Part shown: positions 52,813 through 61,692 of the stretch, one piece after another
Layout of the letters: each line of letters opens with the position of its first letter
Numbering within the stretch: position 1 is the first letter of the stretch
Assembly (NCBI GenBank): GCA_036378675.1
Contig: DASUWA010000019.1
Coordinates: 1 to 64,000, forward strand
Direction of reading: 5' to 3'
Source: Acidimicrobiales bacterium
GTDB lineage: Bacteria > Actinomycetota > Acidimicrobiia > Acidimicrobiales > Palsa-688
Length of the DNA: 64,000 nt
Translations under genes and position numbers: made by a program
The notes under the pieces: model-generated
Databases searched by the model: none
What the model was told of the DNA's origin: nothing
The model's input: the letters and a program-made list of their open reading frames with translations, nothing else

Positions 52813-55044
52813 TTAACTGCCGGGGCCCGATGCGGGACCGAGTTGCGCGGCGCTTGGGTTCAGCGTGGAGTGGAGCGGCAGTCCGGCGGGATCGGAGCTG
52901 TCGCCGACGTAGACGTCATAGCGCCCTGCGCCGACGGACCATGTTCCGACGCTGCCCGGCGCTCCCGCCCAGGTGGCCAGGTCTCCCCTTGTGATCGCGA
53001 ACCGTACCTGGGCCCGCTTGCCGGGTGCGAGCATGACCCGCTGAAATCCGCGGAGCTGGCGGGGTGGCTCACCCGTTGCTGGCGGGTACCCGACGTAGCA
53101 CTGGGCGACGTCGGCGCCAGATCGCCGGCCTGTGTTCGTCACCGTCGCCGACACCGTGTACCCGCCGCGAGGTCCTGACGCGATGTGGAGCGCGCTGTAG
53201 CGGAAGCTGGTGTAACTGAGCCCGTAGCCGAAGGGGTACTGCGGCTTCGCGCCGGTCGCCTCGTACCAGCGGTAGCCGACGTTGAGACCCTCGTCGTAGT
53301 AGGTCGGGCCCCCGTTTCCGCCGAACTCCGCGGTCGATGCGTCGGGACGCGGGCCACCCGCGACCGGCCAGCTCACCGGCAGTTTGCCGCTGGGGCTGAT
53401 CTGGCCGCTGAGCAGTTGGACGAGCGAGGTTCCGGCCGATTGACCCGGGTACCAGGTCTCCAGGACTGCCGCGACCGAGGACAGCCAGGGCATGTCGACC
53501 GGGGCTCCGGTCTCGAGAACGACAATCGTGCGCGGGTTCGCCGCGGCAACCGCGCGCACCAGGGCGTCCTGGTTCCCCGGCAGAGCCAACGAAAGCGCGT
53601 CAACTCCCTCGGCTTCGACGTCATGAACCACGACGATGGCGACGCTGGCCTCGCGGGCCAGCCTCGCCGCGACGGGGATAACCGCCCCATTGGTGTAGGC
53701 CACCCGAGACCCCGCGGCTTGAAGGGCGTCGAGTGCGGTCGTCGGATCGTCGGCCTTGACCCGCATCGCCCCGTAACCGGCCGGCATGGGGGTTCCGCCA
53801 TTCGCACCGATCAGGGCAATCGTTCCCGTGCCGGGGAGAGACAGCGGGAGTAGGCCGTTGTTCTTCAGGAGAACGGCGCCCTCGTTGTCGGTCCGAAGAG
53901 CCACCGACTGGTCCGCCGCCGACGAGGCATCCGCATCGGGCCGAAGCGGGTGGGGCGCGGCGATGAGATCGAACTTGAACAACGTGGTGAGCAACGGCTT
54001 GACGAGGGCGTCGAGTTCAGGCCTGGGCAGTTGGCCGCCGGCCACTGCCGCGGCGATGTCGGCAGGTTGGTACAGCGGCGTGCACTTGACTTGCGACACC
54101 CCCGCCGCGAACGCGTCCGCCTGATTGAAGATCGACCCACAGTCTGAGCGAACAAAACCGGCGAATCCCCAGGCACCGCGCAGCTGGGTCTGCAGGAGCT
54201 GCTGAGATTGGCACGAGGGGGTTCCGTTGATGAGGTCATAGGCGCACATGACGCCGCCCGGGTGAGCCTGCTGAACCGAGGCTGACCAAGCGGGCAAGTA
54301 GATCTCGTGCAAGGCCTGGTCACCGACGATCGAGTCGTCTCGCAGGGTGCCGCGGCTGGTCTCCTGGTTGTAGGCGGCGTAGTGCTTTACCACCGCCACC
54401 ACCCTCTGACTCTGGATGCCGTTGATAAGCGGTGTCGCCAGCGACGCGGTGAGGAACGGGTCCTCTCCAAGAGACTCGTAGGCCCTTCCCCACAACGGGC
54501 TCCGCTCGATGTTGATCGTCGGTGCCAGCGCCACGTCGACTCCGACGGCTGCGTCCTCGGACCCGATGACTTGCCCGTAGCTGCCCGCCAGCCCGGAGTC
54601 GAAAGCAGCAGCGTCGGCGATCGGTGCAGGCAACTGGGTCACACCGCCGAAGTGCCCGGCGGTGGTGCGCCATCCGCTTGCCACGCCTCCCGAGCCGTCC
54701 TGCTCGGTGATGGCGGGTATGCAAAGGGACGGGATCGCCGGGCTGAGGCCTTCGTACGGGTTGGCCGGGCTGCCTCCCCAGTAGAGGTGGAGGATCTTGG
54801 CCTCGTCGAGCGGGGAAATGGCCGCCATCAGCAAGGACGTCCGCTTCGGTGCAGACAGCTTCGAGTTGAGCCATGGACAAGCGGCGAGCTGGGTGGGGCT
54901 CGCCGAGGTGGCCAGGTCGGCGTCTCCGGCGGCCCGTCCGGAAACCGCGAAGAAAGCAGCGAGCAGCCCGATAGCTGCCCCAACGGCTCCGATCACCGGC
55001 GCGCGGCCGTGCCTCAACCCCCGCTCTATACCCGACCTAGTCAT
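52813..55044 (-). CDS. Secreted glycoside hydrolase family 3 beta-glycosidase
   Basis: This 743-residue protein begins with an N-terminal signal/anchor (about residues 16-35, VIGAVGAAIGLLAAFFAV). A GH3 barrel follows with KHYAAYNQE near 220 and the nucleophile Asp in GFVRSDCGS near 305. The second domain includes TIALIGANGG and a C-terminal Fn3-like part with YPFGYGLSYTSFRYS. Such enzymes release glucose or xylose from beta-linked oligosaccharides or glycosides outside the cell. Specificity is unknown. A galactokinase gene diverges from it 91 bp away. Confidence 0.9.
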   Translation of the reverse strand: MTRSGIERGLRHGRAPVIGAVGAAIGLLAAFFAVSGRAAGDADLATSASPTQLAACPWLNSKLSAPKRTSLLMAAISPLDEAKILHLYWGGSPANPYEGLSPAIPSLCIPAITEQDGSGGVASGWRTTAGHFGGVTQLPAPIADAAAFDSGLAGSYGQVIGSEDAAVGVDVALAPTINIERSPLWGRAYESLGEDPFLTASLATPLINGIQSQRVVAVVKHYAAYNQETSRGTLRDDSIVGDQALHEIYLPAWSASVQQAHPGGVMCAYDLINGTPSCQSQQLLQTQLRGAWGFAGFVRSDCGSIFNQADAFAAGVSQVKCTPLYQPADIAAAVAGGQLPRPELDALVKPLLTTLFKFDLIAAPHPLRPDADASSAADQSVALRTDNEGAVLLKNNGLLPLSLPGTGTIALIGANGGTPMPAGYGAMRVKADDPTTALDALQAAGSRVAYTNGAVIPVAARLAREASVAIVVVHDVEAEGVDALSLALPGNQDALVRAVAAANPRTIVVLETGAPVDMPWLSSVAAVLETWYPGQSAGTSLVQLLSGQISPSGKLPVSWPVAGGPRPDASTAEFGGNGGPTYYDEGLNVGYRWYEATGAKPQYPFGYGLSYTSFRYSALHIASGPRGGYTVSATVTNTGRRSGADVAQCYVGYPPATGEPPRQLRGFQRVMLAPGKRAQVRFAITRGDLATWAGAPGSVGTWSVGAGRYDVYVGDSSDPAGLPLHSTLNPSAAQLGPASGPGS

Positions 55045-55107
55045 TGCTCCTCTATGACGAAGTGTGCCAGTAAGAGAAGTTCGTGTCTCGTCGCGTCGCT
55101 GAGAGAC

Positions 55108-55141
55108 CTCTCAGGGACATGAATCTCTCAGGGACATGAAT
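55108..55141 (+). repeat. 17-bp tandem duplication of the galK ribosome site and start codon
   Basis: CTCTCAGGGACATGAAT occurs twice in direct succession (55108-55124 and 55125-55141), so GGGA and ATG are doubled. The first ATG (55119) reads six codons, MNLSGT, and stops at a TGA that overlaps the second ATG (55136), the galK start. This makes a tiny upstream ORF coupled to galK. Confidence 0.85.
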
Positions 55142-56143
55142 AACGTCGTTCCTATGCAGTCGGCGTTCGGACCCGGACGGGTGAACCTGATAGGCGATCA
55201 CACCGATTACACCGGTGGGTTCGTACTTCCCATGGCGATCCAGTTCGGCACCACCGTCACCTTTGAGCCCGGTGGCGACCGGGTGATACTGCGGTCTGGC
55301 TATGAACCTGAACCCGCCGACCTTCCACTGAAAATCGAGAAACCGTCCTCGGTGAACCCGAAGTGGGCCCGCTACGTCGCCGGTGTCATCGCAGAGATCG
55401 AACCGGCAACAGGCGGCACCGGAACCGTCACCACGAACCTGCCGGTCGGCGAAGGCCTCGCATCCAGCGCCGCGCTCGAGGTGGCGACGGCGCTGGCGCT
55501 CGGTTATGCCGGTCCTCCCGACGACTTGGCGGTCACCTGCCAGCGCGCCGAACAGCGCGCCGTAGGAGTGCCGTGCGGGGTTATGGACCAGTTGGCGTCC
55601 GTGTCCGGGGTACCAGGACACGCGTTGTTGATCGACTGCTCCACCAACTCGGTGACCCCGATTCCGCTTCCCGGGGACTGCGAGGTCGTCGCGATAGCTT
55701 CAGGCGAGCCTCGTTCTCTGGACGGTTCGCGCTACGCCGAGAGGAGACTGGAGTGCGAGAAAGCGGCGTCGATGGTAGGGCCTCTCCGGGCAGCGGCCTT
55801 AGTTGACCTCGATTCGATACCCGACCGGGTGCTGCGCCGGCGGGCCCGACACGTTGTGACCGAAAACCAGAGGGTGCTCGACTTCGCAACCCACATTCGG
55901 CACGGCGAGCTCCGGGAGGCGGGTGCGTTGATGCATGAGAGCCACCGCTCTCTGCGGGACGACTTTGCTGTCTCCACCGCCGCTCTCGACGATCTCGTCG
56001 CTCGGCTGGTGAAAACTCCCGGCGTGTACGGTGCGCGGTTGACCGGGGCCGGCTTTGGGGGGTCTGTTGTGGCGTTGACCCGACCCGGTGTCCTATCTGA
56101 AGGCCTGCTGCTGAAGGCTTCAGCGGGTGCTCGGCTGGTATAA
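55136..56143 (+). CDS. galK: Galactokinase (GHMP family)
   Basis: This 335-residue GHMP kinase should phosphorylate galactose at C1. The galactokinase signature GRVNLIGDHTDYTGGFVLPM lies near residues 14-33, the ATP motif VGEGLASSAALE near 100-111, and the C-terminal GAGFGGSVVAL near 303. It is about 45 residues shorter than the E. coli enzyme but has all motifs. galT and galE are not nearby. The neighbouring secreted GH3 enzyme may supply sugars, though GH3 enzymes rarely release galactose. Confidence 0.88.
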   Translation: MNNVVPMQSAFGPGRVNLIGDHTDYTGGFVLPMAIQFGTTVTFEPGGDRVILRSGYEPEPADLPLKIEKPSSVNPKWARYVAGVIAEIEPATGGTGTVTTNLPVGEGLASSAALEVATALALGYAGPPDDLAVTCQRAEQRAVGVPCGVMDQLASVSGVPGHALLIDCSTNSVTPIPLPGDCEVVAIASGEPRSLDGSRYAERRLECEKAASMVGPLRAAALVDLDSIPDRVLRRRARHVVTENQRVLDFATHIRHGELREAGALMHESHRSLRDDFAVSTAALDDLVARLVKTPGVYGARLTGAGFGGSVVALTRPGVLSEGLLLKASAGARLV

Positions 56144-56257
56144 CCGGGCTCGTGCCCGCGTTCCGTTCGCCGGGACGGGGCGGTTGGAGCGCTTTGACGC
56201 CAACCGTACGCTTCAACGCTGCCGGAACCGCCGGCGAGCGACCAAAGGAAGTGCCAG

Positions 56258-57154
56258 ATGCCTGTTCGTTCACTCGGCTACCTGAGGATCGGCAGCGAAG
56301 ACATCGAGGGGTGGCGCCGTTTCGCGGGCGAGTTCCTCGGCATGATGGAAGTGCGCGGCGACGACGCGGATGCCCTCTATTTCAGGATGGACGACTACCC
56401 GCCCCGGTTGGTCATCGCACCCTCAGCTCAGAATGGCGTAGAAGCGATCGGCTTGGAAGTGAGGGACGCCGCCGAGCTCGCAGAGCTGACCGAAGCGGTT
56501 GAGGCGACAGGAACGAAGGTCGCCCCGCTCGACGCGGTGGAGTGCCGCGACCGGCGGATTACCGAGGGGGTGAGGTTCGACGATCCCTCAGGGAACAAAC
56601 TCGAGCTGTTCTGGGGCGTCGTGCTCAGCCACACCCCCGCACTGACTCCCAACGTGAGCGGCTTCGTGACCGGGAATCAGGGCATGGGCCATGTGGTGGT
56701 TACGGTGTCGGATGGAGCCGGCTCTTTCGACTTCTACACGAGGGTGCTCGGCTTCCGCGGGAGGAACACCTTGCGGCTTCCCGCGGCCCCGGCTGAAGAC
56801 GGCAGCCCGCGCTTCGAAACGCTCTGGTTTCTCGGCTGCAACCCGCGACATCACACGGTCGGGATTCTGCCGATGGACGGTCCGGGACGCCTGGTCCACT
56901 TCATGGTCGAGGGGGCGTCGCTCGACGACGTAGGGCGCGCCTGGGACCGAGCCGAGAAGCTCAGTGTGCCGGTCATGCAGACGCTCGGGCGTCACACCAA
57001 CGACCAAATGGTGTCCTTCTATGTGATCAGCCCCGGCGGGTTCGCGGTCGAGTTCGGTTACGACGGGCTTCAAGTCACCGAAGAGGTGCCCGTCTACGAG
57101 ATCACCGAAGGTGCGTTCTGGGGCCACAAGTTCGTCAACTTCCCGAGTTTGTAA
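56258..57154 (+). CDS. Extradiol ring-cleavage dioxygenase, type I (BphC/HsaC-like)
   Basis: This 298-residue protein has two vicinal-oxygen-chelate modules. The iron ligands of the C-terminal module are His in GMGHVVV near residue 145, His in LVHFMVEG near 213 and Glu in FAVEFGYDG near 265. It cleaves catechol-type rings next to the hydroxyls using Fe(II) and O2. Relatives include 2,3-dihydroxybiphenyl dioxygenase and HsaC of steroid degradation. The usual partner genes (hydrolase, hydratase, aldolase) are not adjacent; an epoxide hydrolase and a P450 are within 10 kb. Confidence 0.88.
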   Translation: MPVRSLGYLRIGSEDIEGWRRFAGEFLGMMEVRGDDADALYFRMDDYPPRLVIAPSAQNGVEAIGLEVRDAAELAELTEAVEATGTKVAPLDAVECRDRRITEGVRFDDPSGNKLELFWGVVLSHTPALTPNVSGFVTGNQGMGHVVVTVSDGAGSFDFYTRVLGFRGRNTLRLPAAPAEDGSPRFETLWFLGCNPRHHTVGILPMDGPGRLVHFMVEGASLDDVGRAWDRAEKLSVPVMQTLGRHTNDQMVSFYVISPGGFAVEFGYDGLQVTEEVPVYEITEGAFWGHKFVNFPSL

Positions 57155-57201
57155 CCAGGCCCGGACGGGGCCCCAACCTTCGCACCTGCCACACTGGCCC
57201 G

Positions 57202-58287
57202 GTGCTGAAGGCCCCCGGCTCGCTGGCCGAGTTGACCCCGGAGTTCATGACGGTCGCGCTTGGTCAACGCTTCCCCGGCGCGATCGTCGAGCGGGTCGAG
57301 ACCGGAGCGGTGGGAAACGGAACGAACCGGCGGACCACCCTCCGGCTCTTCTATCGAAAGGGCGCCGGTCCTGATTCAGCGTTCGTGAAGATCCAGGGCC
57401 GTTTGTTCAATCGTTTGGCGTTGGTCGCCCTCCGGGCCTGGCAGGCGGAGGCGTTGCTCGCCGGATCCGGCGTGGACCTGCCGTTGGAGCATCCCGACTT
57501 CTTCGCGGCTGCTACCGACCGCTCGAGGTTCGGGTCCCTGGTCGTGATGGAGGACATAACTGCGCGCGGTGGCCGGGCCAACGACGCGACGACCGCCCTC
57601 ACCGTGTCGGAGGTGGCCGATGGCCTGGCCGGCCTGGCTCGCCTGCACGCGGCGTTCTGGGATCGGCCGCTTCCTAGCAGCTTGAGGTTCCTCGAGCCTT
57701 GGCGGCTCGGGCGGGTATGGGCTCCCGTGTCACGGGCGAGCCTCGCTCACGGCCTGCGCCGCCTGCGACGCTCGGGGCGACCGGAATTGATTCCGCGCCA
57801 GGTTGACTCGGCGAACCTCGAAAGACAGTTCCGCGCAAGCGCCTATCTGGCTCAACTCGGCCCGCGAACCGTTCTTCACGGCGATCCCCACCCGGGAAAC
57901 ACCTATAGCCTGCCCGGCGAACGAATCGGGTTCTACGACTGGCAACTCGTCAGAACCGGCGACTGGTGTCATGACGTCGGCTATTTCCTGGCCGGCAGCC
58001 TCGGGGTAGAAGATCGCCGAGCGCACGAACAAGACCTTTTGAAGGGTTACCTCCAGGCGCTCAGATCGGGTGGGGTCCCGCCGCCCCGCTTTGACTCCGC
58101 GTGGGAGCGGTACCGGTCGACCCCGGCATTCGGGTTGGCTACCTGGCTGCACACATATTCAGCCGGCAGCTTCCAGCCGGAGTCGGTCTCCCTCGCGACC
58201 GTCGAGCGTTTCTCGGCGGCCTACTCGGACCTGGAGACGCACCAATCCGACGTTGCCCGGGAGGCGCCCCGGCGCCGGGTTGCCTAG
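57202..58287 (+). CDS. APH/ecdysteroid-kinase-like phosphotransferase
   Basis: This 361-residue protein has the kinase catalytic motif HGDPHPGN at residues 226-233 and the metal-binding DW at 246-247, with VVMEDI near 114 and FVKIQGR near 61 as the ATP lobe. It starts at a GTG 47 bp after the dioxygenase gene, so they may be co-transcribed. Actinobacterial homologues are usually annotated only as phosphotransferases; the substrate may be a hydroxylated lipid or sterol (inference). It ends in a 4-bp overlap with the convergent Ddn-like gene. Confidence 0.82.
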   Translation: MLKAPGSLAELTPEFMTVALGQRFPGAIVERVETGAVGNGTNRRTTLRLFYRKGAGPDSAFVKIQGRLFNRLALVALRAWQAEALLAGSGVDLPLEHPDFFAAATDRSRFGSLVVMEDITARGGRANDATTALTVSEVADGLAGLARLHAAFWDRPLPSSLRFLEPWRLGRVWAPVSRASLAHGLRRLRRSGRPELIPRQVDSANLERQFRASAYLAQLGPRTVLHGDPHPGNTYSLPGERIGFYDWQLVRTGDWCHDVGYFLAGSLGVEDRRAHEQDLLKGYLQALRSGGVPPPRFDSAWERYRSTPAFGLATWLHTYSAGSFQPESVSLATVERFSAAYSDLETHQSDVAREAPRRRVA

Positions 58288-58727
58288 CGGCGGGTGGCGA
58301 CGAACACGGGGATTTCTCGATCGGTCTTGGACTGGTACTCCGCGTATGGCGGGTACGCCGCGACCGCCCGGTCCCACCAGACGCGCTTCTCGGCCCCGGT
58401 TACTTCCCGCGCTACCGCGTCGAATGGTTCCGGCCCGTCCTGGATAGTGAGCGCGGACGGGTCGGCCTTGACGTTGTAGTACCACACCGGGTTCTTCGGG
58501 GCGCCGCCGAGCGACGCAACCAATGCATACTCGCCATCGTGCTCCACGCGCATGAGAGCAAACTTCCGGATCTTGCCCGACTTGTTGCCGCGCGTGGTCA
58601 CGATGACCACAGGTAAACCGGTGTCAAGAAGCGTGTTGGCCTTCTGACCGTTCGACGCCTCGTACTCCGCTACCTGGTCCCGCACCCACTGGTAGGCGCT
58701 CGGCTCGTATTCACCTTGGAGCGACAT
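58284..58727 (-). CDS. Deazaflavin (F420)-dependent nitroreductase family protein, Ddn-like
   Basis: This 147-residue split-barrel protein has the family pattern PVVIVTTRGNKSGKIRK near residues 40-55, YALVASLGGAPKNPVWYYN near 67-85 and AYPPYAEYQSKTDREIPV near 124. It belongs to the FDOR-B/Ddn group, which reduces quinones, nitro compounds or other substrates with F420H2. It implies that the host makes coenzyme F420. It is convergent with the APH-like kinase. Confidence 0.9.
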   Translation of the reverse strand: MSLQGEYEPSAYQWVRDQVAEYEASNGQKANTLLDTGLPVVIVTTRGNKSGKIRKFALMRVEHDGEYALVASLGGAPKNPVWYYNVKADPSALTIQDGPEPFDAVAREVTGAEKRVWWDRAVAAYPPYAEYQSKTDREIPVFVATRR

Positions 58728-58740
58728 TGGCGGATGCTAC

Positions 58741-60102
58741 CTACTTCAAGGCGCTTAGCGGCACGTCGTGATACGTCCCGTTGCACTCGAAGCCCGACTT
58801 CGGATCGATCCGAACCCACTCACCATGCTGGATGCCGGCGATGACCATGCAATGCGCCCCGAGTCGCTGCCCCGGGTTGAACGGTGCGGTCAGCCCACCC
58901 GATTCGAAGCTGGTGATTTCGCCCACCGCCTGGATAACGGAGGTCTGGGTGACCTGGGATCCGGCCTGGGACATTCCTTGCTCCAGCAACATCCCGGCGC
59001 CCCAAGCCGACACGCTGAAGATGCTCGCCGACTCCCCCGGATGGGCGTGGTCGAGCCAGGTTAGGAAGGTATTGACACCCGGGACCGTCGCCCGGTCGGT
59101 TCCCAGATAGAGGGAGTAGAGCAGCGGCGAGTACACCTCGTTGTTCGCGGCGTTGGGATCGCCTATCAGCTTCAGCAGATGCGCGTCGTAGCCGGCGGCG
59201 GAGATGATCGCATCAGGATGAAAGTTCTGCTGGTTGGCCTGCTGGATGAAGTTCGCATCCTGGCTGACCGCGTCGACACCGAGGTCGACGATCTTCACAC
59301 CCAAAGACTTCATCCTGAGGATGTCGCTCGTGAAGTTCGTTTCGATCGGACCGATGACCCGGCTGTAAACGTACTTGTACCCGATCGACTCGGCGGTGAG
59401 ATCTTCCTGCTTGCCGTTCGCCAGCGCGGCGCCCGGGATGAGAGTTGCCGCGTGGGTGATGTCCGACGGGAACTTGTCCTTGATCCATTGATATCCCGTT
59501 GTCGTGTACCCCGGCGGTGACGGCGTCGGGCTGAACACGTTAGGGAAGCCGTTGTAAAGAACCGGGTTGAGGATCGAGCCCTCGACGTCGACCAGGTTCG
59601 GGTTCGCCTTGAGAATCGCCTGGCCGCAGGACTCGTTGAGAGTGAACGTTCCCACCATTGCGAACACCTCGGTGCTCAACCGCTGAAGCTCCTGGGTGTA
59701 GGTATTGCAGTCGAACGCGTCGTCGACATGTATGACCTTGAGGGTGCGGCCCGCGATGCCCCCGTTGGCGTTGACGTAAGCGACGTAAGCGTCCAGACCG
59801 TCGTTGGCATCCTGGAACAAGCCCGGCACCGGACCTGAGGTCGTGGTGATCTGACCAATCGTGATAGTGCTCGCGGTAACACCAGGACCACTTATCGCGC
59901 CGCCGACCTTTGGTGGCGGGGGGATCGTCGATCCGGTTCCGGAGGAAGCGCCGGGGTTCGTAGCGGAGCTGGAGCCGGCAGAACTCGAGTTCTTCGTATT
60001 CGAGCTGCTGCACGCGCTCAAGCCAAGAGCCGCCACGCCTGCGACGGCCACCAACTGGGACCAATCTGGCAGCCGGGCCGTCCGTCGACTGTTGCGTTTC
60101 AC
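58741..60102 (-). CDS. livJ: Branched-chain amino acid-type ABC transporter substrate-binding lipoprotein
   Basis: This 453-residue periplasmic-binding-type lipoprotein has a signal peptide ending in the lipobox LGLSAC near residue 32, a Ser/Asn-rich linker, and a PBP1 fold with ITIGQITTTSGPVPGL near 76. The GTG at 60102 is chosen for its AAAGGGA site; an ATG at 60159 would add 19 residues before the signal. Ligands of this family range from leucine to amides, urea and aromatic acids. It is the distal gene of the livHM-livG-livF set. Confidence 0.87.
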   Translation of the reverse strand: MKRNSRRTARLPDWSQLVAVAGVAALGLSACSSSNTKNSSSAGSSSATNPGASSGTGSTIPPPPKVGGAISGPGVTASTITIGQITTTSGPVPGLFQDANDGLDAYVAYVNANGGIAGRTLKVIHVDDAFDCNTYTQELQRLSTEVFAMVGTFTLNESCGQAILKANPNLVDVEGSILNPVLYNGFPNVFSPTPSPPGYTTTGYQWIKDKFPSDITHAATLIPGAALANGKQEDLTAESIGYKYVYSRVIGPIETNFTSDILRMKSLGVKIVDLGVDAVSQDANFIQQANQQNFHPDAIISAAGYDAHLLKLIGDPNAANNEVYSPLLYSLYLGTDRATVPGVNTFLTWLDHAHPGESASIFSVSAWGAGMLLEQGMSQAGSQVTQTSVIQAVGEITSFESGGLTAPFNPGQRLGAHCMVIAGIQHGEWVRIDPKSGFECNGTYHDVPLSALK

Positions 60103-60190
60103 CTTAAGGATCCCTTTCGTTGGTCGAGTGGTCTGGAACAGCGCGCGCGTATTCTCCACGCCGCGCGAAATGCGCCGAACTAACGTGCTC

Positions 60191-60973
60191 TCAGGTCGAG
60201 CCTCTGGCTACACGGTCGGTTCGCAGGTAGATATCGCCCGCAGCTTGGGCCACCTCCGCAGGTGTCCCGTGCAGCTCTATATGGCCTTGTGCCATCACCG
60301 CCGCCAGATCGGCAACCTTCAACGCGGTTTCGGCGAACTGCTCGACGAGGAGAATTGCGAATCCCTCGGCCGCGATCTGAGCCACCAGTTCGTAGAGCTC
60401 GGCGACGATCAAGGGAGCCAGTCCCATGGAGATCTCGTCGAGCAACAGCAACGCAGGGTTCGTGGAGAGTGCGCGGGACATCGCAAGCATCTGCTGCTCT
60501 CCGCCTGAAAGTGTGCCGGCGGTTTGCCGCCGGCGCTCTTTGAGAACCGGGAACCGCTGGTACGCGATGTCCTCGACCTCCGCCCTCCTCAACCCGCCGC
60601 GGTAAGTCCACATCCGCAGGTTCTCCGCAACAGTCAGGCTCGGGAAGATGCCCCGCCCCTCGGGAATGCTGCACAGGCCTTGACGAGCGAGCCGGTCGGG
60701 AGTCATGCCTGTGACGTTGGCGCCGGAAACCCACACCTCGCCGCGGGTGGGACGAAGGCGCCCGCTCGCCACCCTGAGGGTCGTCGACTTGCCCGCGCCA
60801 TTGGGCCCGAGAAGAACGAACACCTGGCCCGCGGGGACCACGATGTCGACTTCGTGCAGGACCTCGACTCGCTCGTAGGCCGCGCTGACCCCCTTCAGCT
60901 CAAGGGCAGGCGCGGTCGACGCGTCCGGGTTGCGGCCGGCCGCGCCGGTCTCCTCGGTGGTCGTACTGGTCAC
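60191..60973 (-). CDS. livF: ABC transporter ATP-binding protein LivF
   Basis: This 260-residue ATPase has Walker A GPNGAGKSTT near residue 56, the signature LSGGEQQMLAMSRAL near 155 and Walker B LLLLDEISMGLAP near 175. It matches LivF. Its start overlaps the livG stop by four bases. Confidence 0.94.
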   Translation of the reverse strand: MTSTTTEETGAAGRNPDASTAPALELKGVSAAYERVEVLHEVDIVVPAGQVFVLLGPNGAGKSTTLRVASGRLRPTRGEVWVSGANVTGMTPDRLARQGLCSIPEGRGIFPSLTVAENLRMWTYRGGLRRAEVEDIAYQRFPVLKERRRQTAGTLSGGEQQMLAMSRALSTNPALLLLDEISMGLAPLIVAELYELVAQIAAEGFAILLVEQFAETALKVADLAAVMAQGHIELHGTPAEVAQAAGDIYLRTDRVARGST

Positions 60974-61692
60974 GCGGCACCCATCGGGGCGGTCCCGAGA
61001 TACGCGGCTTGGACCTCGGGGTCGGAACTGATCTGCTCAGGTGACCCTGAAGCGATCAGCCGGCCAAAATCGAGAACGTGGATCCGGGAACAGATCCGCA
61101 TAACCAGGCCCATGTCGTGCTCGACAAGCAGCACCGCGACACCAAGCGAAGCAAGCTCGCTCAGAAGCCCGCCGAGCCGGTCGCTCTCGGTGCTGTTCAG
61201 CCCCGCAGACGGCTCGTCGAGGAGCAGCACCTTCGGCTCGCAAGCCAGCGCTCGGGCGAGCTCCAGCAGTCGCGCCGTTCCGGTTGGGAGAATGTCGGCC
61301 TGCGCGCCGGCGACCTGCGATAGGCCCAGGCGGTCGAGAAGCTGATCCGCAAGTTGCCTCGCCCTGCGCCCGTGAGCTCCCCGGCTTTCGAGGGCGACCA
61401 GGACGTTGTCCACGACGGAGAGCGAACCGAACAGCTCGAGTCGCTGGAACGTCCTTCCGAGACCAAGCCGAGCTCTTGCCGTAGGGCCGAGCTGGGTGAT
61501 GTCTTTCGAGCCGAAGAGGACACGGCCACTGGTCGGGCGCTGCAATCCCGTGATCACGTTGAAGGTCGTTGTCTTCCCGGCGCCGTTCGGTCCTATCAAC
61601 CCGGTGACCATCGCCTCGGCAATATCCAGCTCGAGTGAGTCGATCGCCCTGAGCCCCCCGAAGTTGACCGACACGCTGTCAACCCGCAGCAT
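60970..61692 (-). CDS. livG: ABC transporter ATP-binding protein LivG
   Basis: This 240-residue ATPase has Walker A GPNGAGKTTT near residue 35, the signature LPTGTARLLELARAL near 133 (ABC signature altered from LSGGQ to LPTGT), Walker B VLLLDEPSAGLN near 156 and the LivG-type VLLVEHDMGLVM near 186. The LPTG variant is common in LivG proteins. The start overlaps the livHM end by 14 bp. Confidence 0.94.
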   Translation of the reverse strand: MLRVDSVSVNFGGLRAIDSLELDIAEAMVTGLIGPNGAGKTTTFNVITGLQRPTSGRVLFGSKDITQLGPTARARLGLGRTFQRLELFGSLSVVDNVLVALESRGAHGRRARQLADQLLDRLGLSQVAGAQADILPTGTARLLELARALACEPKVLLLDEPSAGLNSTESDRLGGLLSELASLGVAVLLVEHDMGLVMRICSRIHVLDFGRLIASGSPEQISSDPEVQAAYLGTAPMGAA

